Below are positions 26,890 to 35,599 of a DNA stretch of 46,381 nt, one piece after another. The stretch's first letter is position 1. The number at the start of each line of letters is the position of its first letter. Made by a program: the position numbers and the translations under genes. A model generated the notes under the pieces. That model did not search any database, was not told the DNA's origin, and saw nothing but the letters and a program-made list of their open reading frames with translations. The stretch is from CAUZFZ01 sp963579025 (lineage in GTDB: Bacteria > Planctomycetota > Planctomycetia > Planctomycetales > Planctomycetaceae): positions 1-46,381 of the forward strand of contig CAUZFZ010000072.1 of NCBI GenBank assembly GCA_963579025.1. Reading direction: 5' to 3'.

Positions 26890-28110
26890 ATGCCTGACTT
26901 CACACAAAACGGCACGATCACAACCCTGCACGACCTGTCACACGCCGGACTCGATGTGCTGGAGGAAACGCTGCGCAAGGCCACGCGCAAACGGGCGATC
27001 GGACTGGTATTACCCGTCACGGCTTCCGACATGCAGGCCGAACCGTTTGACGAAATCGTCGATCAGCTTGTCGACGCGGATTACATCGATTCCATCATCG
27101 TGACCCTGGGCCTGGCACCGGAACCGGCCGAGTTTCGTGAAACCGTGTCGAAGATCGAGAAGCTCGGCCCGCGTGCTCAGGTGCTGTGGACGGACGGTCC
27201 GCGCATCTCCGGAATGTACAAGCGGCTGATCGACGACGGCTTCGGCTTGTCGACGCCCGGTAAAGGGCGTTCGGTCTGGACAGCGTTCGGTTACCTGCTC
27301 GCCGATCCGAATCTCAAAGCGTTTGTCCTGCACGACTGCGACATTGTCGATTACGACCGGCTGCTGCTGACACGACTGTGTCTGCCGATGGCGCACCCGA
27401 GTCTCGACTTCGATTTCTGCAAAGCGTATTACGCTCGCGTGACCGATCGCATGCATGGTCGCGTCGTTCGTCTGCTGGTCGCGCCCCTGCTGAAATCGCT
27501 GATGACCGTACTCGGACCCGATCGATTTCTGAGTTACCTCGACAGCTTCCGCTACCCGCTGTCCGGCGAGTTTGCAGTCACATCGTGGCTGGCTCGATCA
27601 AACCGCATTCCCAGCGACTGGGGTCTGGAGGTTGGCACATTGGCCGAGGTCTTCCGCAACACATCGCAAAAGCGTGTCTGCCAGGTGGACCTGTGTCGGT
27701 TCTACGAGCACAAACATCAGAGCCTGTCGCTGGACGATCCGGGCAAAGGCCTGATGAAGATGTCCACAGACATCTGCGCGTCGATCTTCCGTACGCTGGC
27801 GAGCCGCGGCACCGTTTTTCAGGCCGAGCACTTTGTCACGCTCCGCGCCGCGTATCTGCGTACGGCGCAGGACGCCGTCCGTCAGTATCATGCGGACGCG
27901 ATGGTCAACGGACTTGAGTTCGACCGTCATGCCGAGGAGCAGGCGGTTGACGGCTTTGCGAAACAACTTGGAGCGGCTGGAGAATCGTTCCTGTCAGACC
28001 CGTCGGGCAGCGAAGCCATTCCAAACTGGAGTCGAGTGCTGGCCGTGTCTCCTGAGGCTCCCGAGGAATTGCGCGATGCTGTCAGACTGGATCGCGAGGA
28101 GTATGCTTAG
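26890..28110 (+). CDS. gpgS: Glucosyl-3-phosphoglycerate synthase
   Basis: This 406-residue GT-A glycosyltransferase (GT81-like) transfers glucose from an NDP-glucose to 3-phosphoglycerate, the first step to glucosylglycerate. Key features are IGLVLPVTASDMQ near residue 38, GKGRSVWTAFGYLL (124-137), which contacts substrate, and the metal motif HDCDIVDYD (148-156). FCKAYYARVTDRMHGRV follows. ATG 26890 lies 32 bp after the phosphorylase stop; an upstream in-frame extension would overlap it. It is the anchor that gives the whole locus its meaning. Mannosyl-3-phosphoglycerate synthase is an alternative, but the HDCDI form and linkage to a GH13_18 gene favour GpgS. Confidence 0.85.
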   Translation: MPDFTQNGTITTLHDLSHAGLDVLEETLRKATRKRAIGLVLPVTASDMQAEPFDEIVDQLVDADYIDSIIVTLGLAPEPAEFRETVSKIEKLGPRAQVLWTDGPRISGMYKRLIDDGFGLSTPGKGRSVWTAFGYLLADPNLKAFVLHDCDIVDYDRLLLTRLCLPMAHPSLDFDFCKAYYARVTDRMHGRVVRLLVAPLLKSLMTVLGPDRFLSYLDSFRYPLSGEFAVTSWLARSNRIPSDWGLEVGTLAEVFRNTSQKRVCQVDLCRFYEHKHQSLSLDDPGKGLMKMSTDICASIFRTLASRGTVFQAEHFVTLRAAYLRTAQDAVRQYHADAMVNGLEFDRHAEEQAVDGFAKQLGAAGESFLSDPSGSEAIPNWSRVLAVSPEAPEELRDAVRLDREEYA

Positions 28111-28164
28111 GCTCACGTCGCTACAACCTCACCAGTAATCGAGCCAAACGCACTTTGGACACAC

Positions 28165-29544
28165 ATGCTCCGATTCGCATTCCGGAATCTGCTCAGTCGC
28201 CCGGCGCGTTCACTGCTGTCCCTTCTGGGGCTGACAGTCGCGATCGCCGGAATGGTCGGGCTGTTCTCGGTGGCCGAAGGCATTGACGCGATGGTCGGCG
28301 AGACGTTCGGCCGATTCCCCGGACTGCTGGTCATGCAGAAGGGAGCTCCGATCCCGCTGTTCTCTCGCGTGCCTAAAGCGTGGGCCAAAGAGATCGAGGA
28401 ACTGCCGGGTATCAACGCGGTCAGTGCAGAGATCTGGGTGCGTGTGAACCGTGTGAACAGCAAGGACATCATCTCACCGCCGCGCTTCCTGTTCGGTGCG
28501 GATATTCCGGCTCATTACCGGCTCAAGTACAGCGTTTATAAGGATGCGATTTACAAGGGCCGTTATCTGAATGACTCAGACGCCGACAAAGCGCGAACAG
28601 TGATCAGCCGGCAGATTGCCGACGAGTTCGAAGTCGACGTTGGTGACAGCTTTGTTGTGAACGGAGTCACGTTTGAAATCGTGGGTCTGTACCACTGCGG
28701 ATCGTTGCTGCTGGATGTCGCGATCATTGCCGATCAGACGCTCGTGCGACGCATGTCGCTGTTCGATCCGGCGATCGTGTGTTCGTTCTATGTCGAGCCG
28801 ACTGGTGAGATTTCGAACGACGAGTTGGTCGATTGGATGCAGGAACTGTTTCACGGTCGCGACCTGTCCACGTGGCAGCCGTCTTCGATCTTTGGCCAGG
28901 CGAGTGCGGAGCAACCGGCCGCGCCGACGATATCCGGGCCAACGGGCAATCCGATTATTGACTGGGTGCGGAAGACGGACCGTCGGATCAAATCACTGAC
29001 CCATCCGGAGCTGGCCGAAGCAGAGGAACCAGTGACAGACGCGGATGATGACCTGGCGGAGCCAGAAGCGTCCGACGAGAGCCTGAAGGACGGACCACTC
29101 GAAATTCGCAGTGCGGCCGACTGGGCCGATCGATTCGACGAGTTCAGCGAGGACCTCGACATCTTCCTCGCAGTCATTACGAGCATCGGTCTGACGATCG
29201 CCATCCTGAGCGTCATTAACACAATGTTGATGAGCGTTTCGGAACGCATCATTGAGTTTGGAATCCTCAAAGCGAACGGCTGGTCGCGTTCTGACGTGAT
29301 GCGGCTGATTACGTTCGAGAGCGCAATTCTGGGATTCGCCGGCGGAATCGCGGGTAGTCTGTGTGGCTGGGCTGGAACGCTGCTGATCAACTGGAATTAC
29401 CCCGACCGCGTTTCTTTGTACGCGAGCCCCGGGTTGCTGCTGTTCAGTCTGAGCTTCGCCACATTGCTGGGAGTGGTCGGCGGTCTCTACCCGGCCGTGT
29501 GGGCCACGCGAATGATGCCGATGGATGCAATCCGCCGCGGCTGA
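28165..29544 (+). CDS. ABC transporter permease, FtsX/MacB type
   Basis: This is a 459-residue integral membrane protein of the MacB/LolE fold. The first membrane segment is LSLLGLTVAIAGMVGLFSVAEG (within 15-40). A long periplasmic MacB_PCD-like domain follows. Then come three C-terminal helices: IGLTIAILSVINTMLM, ESAILGFAGGIAGSLCGWAGTLL and LLLFSLSFATLLGVVGGLYPA. The conserved loop FGILKANGWSRSDV couples to an ATPase. A low-complexity acidic stretch at about 290-315 (EAEEPVTDADDDLAEPE) is an insertion. No ATPase gene is adjacent. ATG 28165 is 54 bp after gpgS on the same strand, but a functional link is not shown. Confidence 0.88.
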   Translation: MLRFAFRNLLSRPARSLLSLLGLTVAIAGMVGLFSVAEGIDAMVGETFGRFPGLLVMQKGAPIPLFSRVPKAWAKEIEELPGINAVSAEIWVRVNRVNSKDIISPPRFLFGADIPAHYRLKYSVYKDAIYKGRYLNDSDADKARTVISRQIADEFEVDVGDSFVVNGVTFEIVGLYHCGSLLLDVAIIADQTLVRRMSLFDPAIVCSFYVEPTGEISNDELVDWMQELFHGRDLSTWQPSSIFGQASAEQPAAPTISGPTGNPIIDWVRKTDRRIKSLTHPELAEAEEPVTDADDDLAEPEASDESLKDGPLEIRSAADWADRFDEFSEDLDIFLAVITSIGLTIAILSVINTMLMSVSERIIEFGILKANGWSRSDVMRLITFESAILGFAGGIAGSLCGWAGTLLINWNYPDRVSLYASPGLLLFSLSFATLLGVVGGLYPAVWATRMMPMDAIRRG

Positions 29545-29551
29545 CGCAGTT

Positions 29552-29586
29552 CCCTCTCCCGGTGTGGCGAGGGTTAGGGAGAGAGG
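29552..29586. repeat. Short palindrome between convergent genes
   Basis: CCCTCTCCC (29552-29560) and GGGAGAGAGG (29577-29586) form a stem (CTCTCCC with GGGAGAG) around a 16-nt loop. It lies in the 55-bp gap between the convergent ABC permease and DUF1501 genes. It may be a bidirectional terminator or a dispersed palindromic unit. No U-tract follows on either side, so a classical terminator is less likely. Confidence 0.5.
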
Positions 29587-29599
29587 CGACGGCGGCTCT

Positions 29600-30991
29600 T
29601 CAGGCCAGAATCTCGCGGATCGGCGTGCCTGCGATCAGATGGTGCGGACGATTGAGCTGGTCGTGAATGTCCGTGTCCGGGGCGACGCCCAGCAGGTGAT
29701 ACAGCGTCGCAGCGAAGTCGCCTTGAGTGCGTGGCGATTCGGCGGGATAGGCGGCGGAGTTGTCAGACGCTCCGTAAATTGTGCCGGGACGAATGCCCGC
29801 TCCGGCAACGGCCAGTGAATACACCCACGGCCAGTGATCGCGGCCAGCTCGTTTGTTAATTGCCGGGGTGCGACCGAACTCAGCGTTGATGACCACCAGC
29901 GTGTCGGACAGCAGTCCGCGGTACTCCAGGTCGGTGAGCAGGCCATACACTGCCGTATCAAGCGTCGGGCCGAGCGAGTTCTTCATCGACTTGAAGTTGT
30001 TGCTGTGAGTGTCCCACGAGCCTCGTGGCGTGTGGCAGTAACTGACATTCACGATGGGGACACCAGCTTCGATCAATCGTCGGGCAAGCACACAGCGCTG
30101 TCCGAACTCCGTCGAGCCGTATGTCTCACGCAACGGCTTTGGTTCGGCGGCCAGATCAAATGCCTGCCGTGTGGCCGGTGAACTCAGCAACGAGAACGCC
30201 CGCTGATAATACGAATCGAGATCCGCGGCCCCGGCGAACTCGTCGATCGCCCGCCGCTGTTCATCGAACTGCCGCAGTAGATTCTGCCGGTCGCTGATGC
30301 GGATGGTCGACAGTTCCGTCGCCGGTTGGACGGCGTTGATCTGAACATCGTCGCCGCGCAGTTTCTGATCCACGGCGAAGTGACCGTGCCGGGCTCCCAG
30401 GAATCCCGGCAATTGACCATGCAGCACTGTGCCATTGCTGCGTGTCATCAGCGGGCCGATCCGGACCCAACTGGGAAGGTGCGCCGGAGCCGGACGCAGA
30501 GAATCGACGACGGCTCCAATGGGCGGGAAGTCTGAGTCGGCCGGCGGAAAGTCGGTCTGCTTGAATCCCGGTGGATGAGTGTGTCCCGTCTGAGCGGGCA
30601 GGCAGGCTGTGACATGGTTCGGGTTCGAATGTGACATCGAACGCACGACCGCCATGCGATCCGCCAGCGTCGCGCACTTCGGCAGCATCTCTGAAAACAG
30701 GACACCGGGTAGACTGGTGGAGATCGCTCCGAACTCGCCTCGCACGGCGGACGGGCCATGCGGTTTTGGATCGAACGTCTCTTGTTGCGGATGACCTCCA
30801 TGCAGGTAGAGCATGATCATGCGACGGGCACGACCGAAAGTCCCATTCGATTCGACGGCCCGAGACTGCTGACGAAGCAGCGCTGGCAGCGTCAAACTCA
30901 GTCCCGTCGCCCCACCCAGGCGAATCACGTCGCGGCGCGAGACAGGTCCCGCGCAACGGTCTGTGTTATTTACGCATTCATGCGAGGGCAT
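29600..30991 (-). CDS. DUF1501 protein, secreted (Tat-type leader)
   Basis: This 463-residue protein is the third DUF1501 member of the window. The leader is SRRDVIRLGGATGLSLTLPA, a twin-arginine motif. The core shows IMLYLHGGHPQQETFDPKPHGP, VVRSMSHSNPNHVTACLPAQTG, and VVINAEFGRTPAINKRAGRDHWPWVYS. Activity is unknown. ATG 30991 is preferred to 31039 because it leaves a normal leader of about 45 residues. It is convergent with the ABC permease gene. Confidence 0.92.
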   Translation of the reverse strand: MPSHECVNNTDRCAGPVSRRDVIRLGGATGLSLTLPALLRQQSRAVESNGTFGRARRMIMLYLHGGHPQQETFDPKPHGPSAVRGEFGAISTSLPGVLFSEMLPKCATLADRMAVVRSMSHSNPNHVTACLPAQTGHTHPPGFKQTDFPPADSDFPPIGAVVDSLRPAPAHLPSWVRIGPLMTRSNGTVLHGQLPGFLGARHGHFAVDQKLRGDDVQINAVQPATELSTIRISDRQNLLRQFDEQRRAIDEFAGAADLDSYYQRAFSLLSSPATRQAFDLAAEPKPLRETYGSTEFGQRCVLARRLIEAGVPIVNVSYCHTPRGSWDTHSNNFKSMKNSLGPTLDTAVYGLLTDLEYRGLLSDTLVVINAEFGRTPAINKRAGRDHWPWVYSLAVAGAGIRPGTIYGASDNSAAYPAESPRTQGDFAATLYHLLGVAPDTDIHDQLNRPHHLIAGTPIREILA

Positions 30992-31350
30992 GGTATTTCC
31001 GACTGTGCTCAGAAGCGTGACGACGATTGCAGGAGTCACTGTATCGCGATTGCACGGCCTGCATCAATGTGCGTCACTCTGGAGGTGAGGACCTCTGGAG
31101 TTCAGTTCCGGTGAAACAGGCGTTCGACAGGAGAGCAAGATTATGAAAACTCGACGGGCGTCTCTCAGACCGGCCTGCGATTCGTCATCGGTTGAATAAA
31201 CAGCAGGCGAATTGGTTATTCTGGCCCGGCGATTCAGTATCGAGACTGGTCAGCTTTTCGCGACGATCAGAGTGGTCGCGCGTGCCAGGCAACTCGGCAA
31301 CACGGACGTGACGTATCAACTGCCGGTAAACTCATTATGGACCATGCTCT
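30992..31350. other. Divergent intergenic gap
   Basis: This 359-bp gap lies between the DUF1501 gene and the carboxyltransferase gene. It presumably holds both promoters. A tiny frame, ATG 31143 to 31199 (18 codons), has an upstream AGGAGAG but no recognisable composition, so it is not called as a gene. No terminator or repeat was found. Confidence 0.4.
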
Positions 31351-32991
31351 GTGCCCACACTGCGTGAACTGACCGACGAACTACTGCGACAGGAAGACGC
31401 GATCCGCCAGGGCGGCGGTGCGGAGGGACAACAGCGGCAGCGTCGGCATGGTCGCCTGCCGGTTCGTGAGCGGCTTGCGCTACTGCTCGACCCGGGACAG
31501 CCATTCCTGGAATTCGGTCTGTGGGCGGCCCACGGGATGTATTCAGAATGGGGTGATGTGCCGGCGGCCGGTATTGTCACCGGGATCGGTTTCGTCAGCG
31601 GGCGACCCTGTCTGATTGCCGCCAGCGACGCGACGGTCAAGGCGGGAGCGATGTTTCCGCAGTCGGTCAAGAAACTGTTGCGAGCGCAGCGGATCGCGTC
31701 CCGGTTTCGTCTGCCCCTGATTTACCTGGTGGACTCGGCGGGAGTGTTCTTACCGCTGCAGGCGGACGTCTTTCCCGACGAAGACGACTTCGGCCGCATC
31801 TTTCGCAACAACGCCGTGTTGTCGGCGGCCGGCATTCCCCAATACGCCGCCGTGATGGGCAACTGCATCGCCGGCGGAGCGTACCTGCCTGTGCTGTGCG
31901 ACGAAGTGCTCATGACGGACGGCAGCCAGCTCTGCCTGGCCGGCCCCGCGCTGGTTAAGGCGGCCATCGGACAGACAGTCGATCCGGAAGAGCTCGGCGG
32001 TGCTGCCATGCATGCGGCGATCAGTGGCACTGTCGACTTTCATGAGCCAGATGATGAGTCGTGCCTCAAACGACTGCGGTCACTTGTCGATCTCCTGCCA
32101 CGTCTTCGAGACACGGAGATGGAGCGACAGGGAGATGGGGAGACAGGAGGGACCAATGACGACGCTCCCGATCTCCCATACTCTCCTTCCAGCTCTTCCG
32201 ACCGCCTCTACGACCTCGTGTCGGCTGACGGTCACGGTGAGTACGACATGCGTGACGTGATCGCCTGCATTGTCGATGGCGACACGTTGCAGGAATACAA
32301 AGCCGAATTCGGTCAGACTCTTGTTACCGCATTTGCCAGAATCGGTGGACATCCCGTGGGGATCGTCGCCAACCAGAAACACGCCTGCAAAACGGCCAGC
32401 GGAGAATTACAGATTGGCGGCGTGCTGTATCCCGAAGCGGCTGACAAAGCCGCGCGTTTCGTGATGAATTGCAATCAGACGCGCGTACCAATTGTCTTTC
32501 TACAGGATGTGCTGGGCTTCATGGTCGGCAAACAGGCCGAGCAGGCAGGCATCATTCGAGCTGGAGCAAAACTGGTTAACGTCGTGAGTAATTCAATTGT
32601 GCCGAAGCTGACGGTAATCATTGGTGGTTCGTTCGGTGCGGGCCACTATTCCCTGTGTGGAAAAGCCTACGACCCCGCACTCATTGTCGCGTGGCCGTCG
32701 GCGAAGTATGCCGTTATGGGCGCAGCACAGGCGGCGGAAACCCTGCTGGCCCTGCAGCTTCGCGACGCCGAACGCTCAGGTCGGACACTCTCCGAAGAAG
32801 AAACGGCCGAACTGCGACAGTCCATCAGTGAGAGTTATACAGCTCAAACAGATATCCGCTTCGGAGCGGCTCGTGGTTGGGTCGACGCCATTATTGCTCC
32901 GGACGAAACGCGTCTCTGGCTGAAGACGGCACTCGACATTCTGCCGCCGGTGACGGACGGTAGCTTCCAGACAGGAGTGCTACAGGTATGA
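31351..32991 (+). CDS. Acyl-CoA carboxylase carboxyltransferase (beta) subunit
   Basis: This 546-residue carboxyltransferase belongs to the methylcrotonyl/geranyl-CoA carboxylase beta type. The N-terminal half has RERLALLLDPGQPFLEFG and SAGVFLPLQADVFPDEDDFGRIFRN, the C-terminal half QTLVTAFARIGGHPVGIVAN and LGFMVGKQAEQAGIIRAGAK, then SFGAGHYSLCGKAYDP. These are biotin-carboxylase partner motifs. The biotin-carrying alpha subunit is not in the window. GTG 31351 is chosen because MPTLRELTDELLRQ matches the family start. Residues about 253-283 are an unusual insertion carrying a palindrome. It heads a run of four catabolic-type genes, suggesting degradation of branched or isoprenoid acids. Confidence 0.9.
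   Translation: MPTLRELTDELLRQEDAIRQGGGAEGQQRQRRHGRLPVRERLALLLDPGQPFLEFGLWAAHGMYSEWGDVPAAGIVTGIGFVSGRPCLIAASDATVKAGAMFPQSVKKLLRAQRIASRFRLPLIYLVDSAGVFLPLQADVFPDEDDFGRIFRNNAVLSAAGIPQYAAVMGNCIAGGAYLPVLCDEVLMTDGSQLCLAGPALVKAAIGQTVDPEELGGAAMHAAISGTVDFHEPDDESCLKRLRSLVDLLPRLRDTEMERQGDGETGGTNDDAPDLPYSPSSSSDRLYDLVSADGHGEYDMRDVIACIVDGDTLQEYKAEFGQTLVTAFARIGGHPVGIVANQKHACKTASGELQIGGVLYPEAADKAARFVMNCNQTRVPIVFLQDVLGFMVGKQAEQAGIIRAGAKLVNVVSNSIVPKLTVIIGGSFGAGHYSLCGKAYDPALIVAWPSAKYAVMGAAQAAETLLALQLRDAERSGRTLSEEETAELRQSISESYTAQTDIRFGAARGWVDAIIAPDETRLWLKTALDILPPVTDGSFQTGVLQV
32130..32177. repeat. In-frame palindrome inside the carboxyltransferase gene
   Basis: GGGAGATGGGGAG (32130-32142) and CTCCCGATCTCCC (32165-32177) are inverted copies with one mismatch, separated by 22 nt. 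The surrounding codons give a low-complexity insert (ERQGDGETGGTNDDAP...) between two well-conserved domains. This looks like a small palindromic element that inserted without breaking the frame. Confidence 0.6.
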
Positions 32992-33001
32992 GGTCACACG
33001 C

Positions 33002-34786
33002 ATGACGCAACCGGTTCGAATCGGGAATGCGCAGGCCTTCTGGGGCGACCGCGGAGATGCGGCGGCAGAGATGCTGACGTGCGAGCCGAACCTTGATTAC
33101 CTCACGCTGGATTATCTGGCCGAAGTGTCGATGGCGATTCTCGCTGTCCAACGCGAGCGAGACCCGGACGCCGGGTTTGCCCGTGACTTCGTCGATGTCG
33201 TGCGGTCGCTTGCGCCGTACTGGTCGTCCGGAGGACGCTGCCGGCTGATCGTCAACGCCGGCGGACTGAACCCTATCGGTTGTGCGGAAGCGTGCCGAAC
33301 AGCTCTCGAAGAGATCGGATGCCGATCGCTGCGTCTGGGTGTCGTGTCGGGTGATGATGTTCTGGAACTCGTGCATGACACGACCGATGATCCTGCTTCG
33401 CAACAGTTCAACAATCTCGATACCGGAGCTTCAATCAACGAGGTGAGGGAACGATTCGTCACGGCGAACGCGTACCTTGGCGCCGCGTCGATTGTTGAAG
33501 CGCTCGCCGGAGGGGCCGACATCGTGATTACTGGCCGCGTCGCCGATCCCTCGCTGGTCGTGGCGGCGTGCATCCATCATTTCGGTTGGACTGATGACGA
33601 TTTCGATCAACTGGCCGGTGCGACTGTCGCGGGACATTTGATCGAATGCGGAACTCAGGTCACCGGCGGGATCAACACCGACTGGCTCAACGTGCCCGAT
33701 CCGGCGCATCTCGGGTTTCCCATCGTTGAAGTGTCCAGCGACGGCAGTTGCGTTGTTACCAAGCCACGCGGCACTGGCGGCTGTGTCACAGAACTGACCG
33801 TCAAAGAACAACTTGTCTACGAAACTGGCGACCCGTCAAATTATCTCAGTCCGGACGTAAGGGTTTCGTTCCTGACGCTGCTGGTGGAAGACCTCGGCAG
33901 CGATCGCGTGCGAGTCAGCGGCGCGAGCGGGACACCACACACACCAACGTACAAGGTCAGCGCCACGTTTCGCGACGGATTCCGGTCAGCCGGAATGCTG
34001 ACGATTGTCGGCCGAAACGCAGTCGAGAAAGCACAGCGGTGTGGTGAGCTGGTTCTACAACGTGTCCGCGAGGCGGGTTTCGATTTACGGGGCAGCGTCA
34101 TCGAATGTCTTGGCAGCGGCGCATGCGCCGCTGGGATGCTCGACTCTTCAAACGTGCGCGAAACCGTATTAAGAGTCGCCGTTGAAGCGGACTCGCACGA
34201 CGCTGTCGAACGATTCTCGCGAGAACTCATGCCGCTCATCACGAGTGGTCCGCAGGGGACAACGGGTTACGCCGAAGGCCGCCCGCGAGTCCATCCAGTG
34301 ATCCGCCACTGGCCTTGCCTGATTTCCCGGAACGAAGTCACGCCGCGCGTCGAGGTATTCTCAAGTTCTGAAACCTCAAACAGCGTCGAGTGGCCGGGGT
34401 CGAATGCGGCACGCCCACCGTCACCCGACTTTCCGGCTTCCACGATGTCGGTTCGCGAACAAACGGCGACGCTGTACGACATCGCCTGTGCTCGCAGCGG
34501 GGACAAAGGGGCAAACGCCAACGTCGGTGTCATTTGTCGAAACCCGGACCATTGGGAGTTCCTCCGCACATGGCTGACAACCGACCGCGTGGATGCATTC
34601 TTTTCACCACTGGGAGTCGATTCCGTCAAGCGGTTTGAGTTGCCCAATCTCGGCGTACTGAATTTCACCCTGCAGGGTGTTCTTCGAAACAGTTTGCGGA
34701 CTGACGCACAGGGTAAGACTCTCGCCCAGCTTCTTCTCGAAATGCCGCTGCCGAAAGATGCCGTGCCTTTGACTCGTGATTCCTGA
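33002..34786 (+). CDS. AtuA-like protein (DUF1446 plus C-terminal domain)
   Basis: This 594-residue protein matches the acyclic terpene utilisation protein AtuA layout. Residues 1-450 form the DUF1446 domain, with RIGNAQAFWGDRGDAAAEML, GGLNPIGCAEACRTALEE and DIVITGRVADPSLVVAA. Residues about 490-590 form the C-terminal AtuA-like domain, with YDIACARSGDKGANANVGVI. AtuA is required for citronellol/geraniol breakdown, though its exact chemistry is unknown. It follows the carboxyltransferase by 10 bp and precedes a crotonase by 23 bp, all on plus, so the three form an operon. Homologues are also found in other acid-catabolic clusters. Confidence 0.88.
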   Translation: MTQPVRIGNAQAFWGDRGDAAAEMLTCEPNLDYLTLDYLAEVSMAILAVQRERDPDAGFARDFVDVVRSLAPYWSSGGRCRLIVNAGGLNPIGCAEACRTALEEIGCRSLRLGVVSGDDVLELVHDTTDDPASQQFNNLDTGASINEVRERFVTANAYLGAASIVEALAGGADIVITGRVADPSLVVAACIHHFGWTDDDFDQLAGATVAGHLIECGTQVTGGINTDWLNVPDPAHLGFPIVEVSSDGSCVVTKPRGTGGCVTELTVKEQLVYETGDPSNYLSPDVRVSFLTLLVEDLGSDRVRVSGASGTPHTPTYKVSATFRDGFRSAGMLTIVGRNAVEKAQRCGELVLQRVREAGFDLRGSVIECLGSGACAAGMLDSSNVRETVLRVAVEADSHDAVERFSRELMPLITSGPQGTTGYAEGRPRVHPVIRHWPCLISRNEVTPRVEVFSSSETSNSVEWPGSNAARPPSPDFPASTMSVREQTATLYDIACARSGDKGANANVGVICRNPDHWEFLRTWLTTDRVDAFFSPLGVDSVKRFELPNLGVLNFTLQGVLRNSLRTDAQGKTLAQLLLEMPLPKDAVPLTRDS

Positions 34787-34809
34787 GACGAGCACTCACA
34801 GGGGAGCCT

Positions 34810-35571
34810 ATGACCGCGCTGATTCTTACTCAGACGATTGAGCCGGGAATCGTGTCAGTGACAATGAACCGGCCTGATCGACGGAACGCACTCAGCATTG
34901 ATCTGCTTGACCAGCTTTGTGTTGAGATCGGACGCCTGACAGACGATCGGACGAACCGTGTGGTGATCCTGCGAGGTGCCGGACCCGTGTTCTCAGCCGG
35001 GCTCGATCTGCTCGAAGCGGCCGATAGTTCCGTCGTCGAGCGTTCGGCGAAGGCGGTCCAGCGGGGACTCAACACGTTGCGCGAAACGCCGCTGATCGTC
35101 ATCGCCGCCGTGCAGGGTGGAGCGTTCGCAGGTGGAGCGGGAGTGATGGCAGCCTGCGACATTGTGGTCGCCGCCGCCGATGCGAAAGTCGGTTTTCCGG
35201 AAGCCCGCCGCGGTCTGCTTCCGGCGTTGATCTGCGGCGTACTGAAACACAAAGTCCGCGAGGGCGACCTGCGTGACCTGTTACTCGCGGGTGACGTTAT
35301 TGACGCGAGCCGAGCCCAACAGGTCGGTCTCGTCCAGCGAGTCGTGCCGGCCGACCAATTACTGGACGAGGCTGTTGGTGTCGCCCGGTCTGTTGTGGCT
35401 GGTGGTCCCGAGACCATTCGACAAACGAAATCGCTCATCAACCAGACATTCCACGTCGGCAATGAGAATGCGAACGAGTCTCTGATTGAAACGCACCTCG
35501 CCGCACGGAACAGCAAGGAAGCCCGTGAGGGACTGGCAGCCTTCATCGAGAAACGCGAGGCGAACTGGTAA
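34810..35571 (+). CDS. Enoyl-CoA hydratase/isomerase family protein
   Basis: This 253-residue crotonase-fold enzyme starts SVTMNRPDRRNALSIDLLDQL. The oxyanion-hole segments are FSAGLDLLEAADSS and GAFAGGAGVMAACDIVVA. Residue positions of the catalytic Glu pair are not clearly conserved (PEARRGLLPALI follows), so its precise reaction is open: hydration, isomerisation or hydrolysis. A good Shine-Dalgarno (GGGGAG) lies before ATG 34810. It is the third gene of the likely carboxylase-AtuA operon, where a hydratase for the carboxylated enoyl-CoA would be expected. Confidence 0.88.
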   Translation: MTALILTQTIEPGIVSVTMNRPDRRNALSIDLLDQLCVEIGRLTDDRTNRVVILRGAGPVFSAGLDLLEAADSSVVERSAKAVQRGLNTLRETPLIVIAAVQGGAFAGGAGVMAACDIVVAAADAKVGFPEARRGLLPALICGVLKHKVREGDLRDLLLAGDVIDASRAQQVGLVQRVVPADQLLDEAVGVARSVVAGGPETIRQTKSLINQTFHVGNENANESLIETHLAARNSKEAREGLAAFIEKREANW

Positions 35572-35599
35572 CGGTGATAGAGTCAGTTTCGACGAGAGA

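Noticed and set aside
31143..31199. 18-codon leader peptide with upstream AGGAGAG
   Set aside because: Too short and without any attenuator-like repeats of codons or hairpins to support it.
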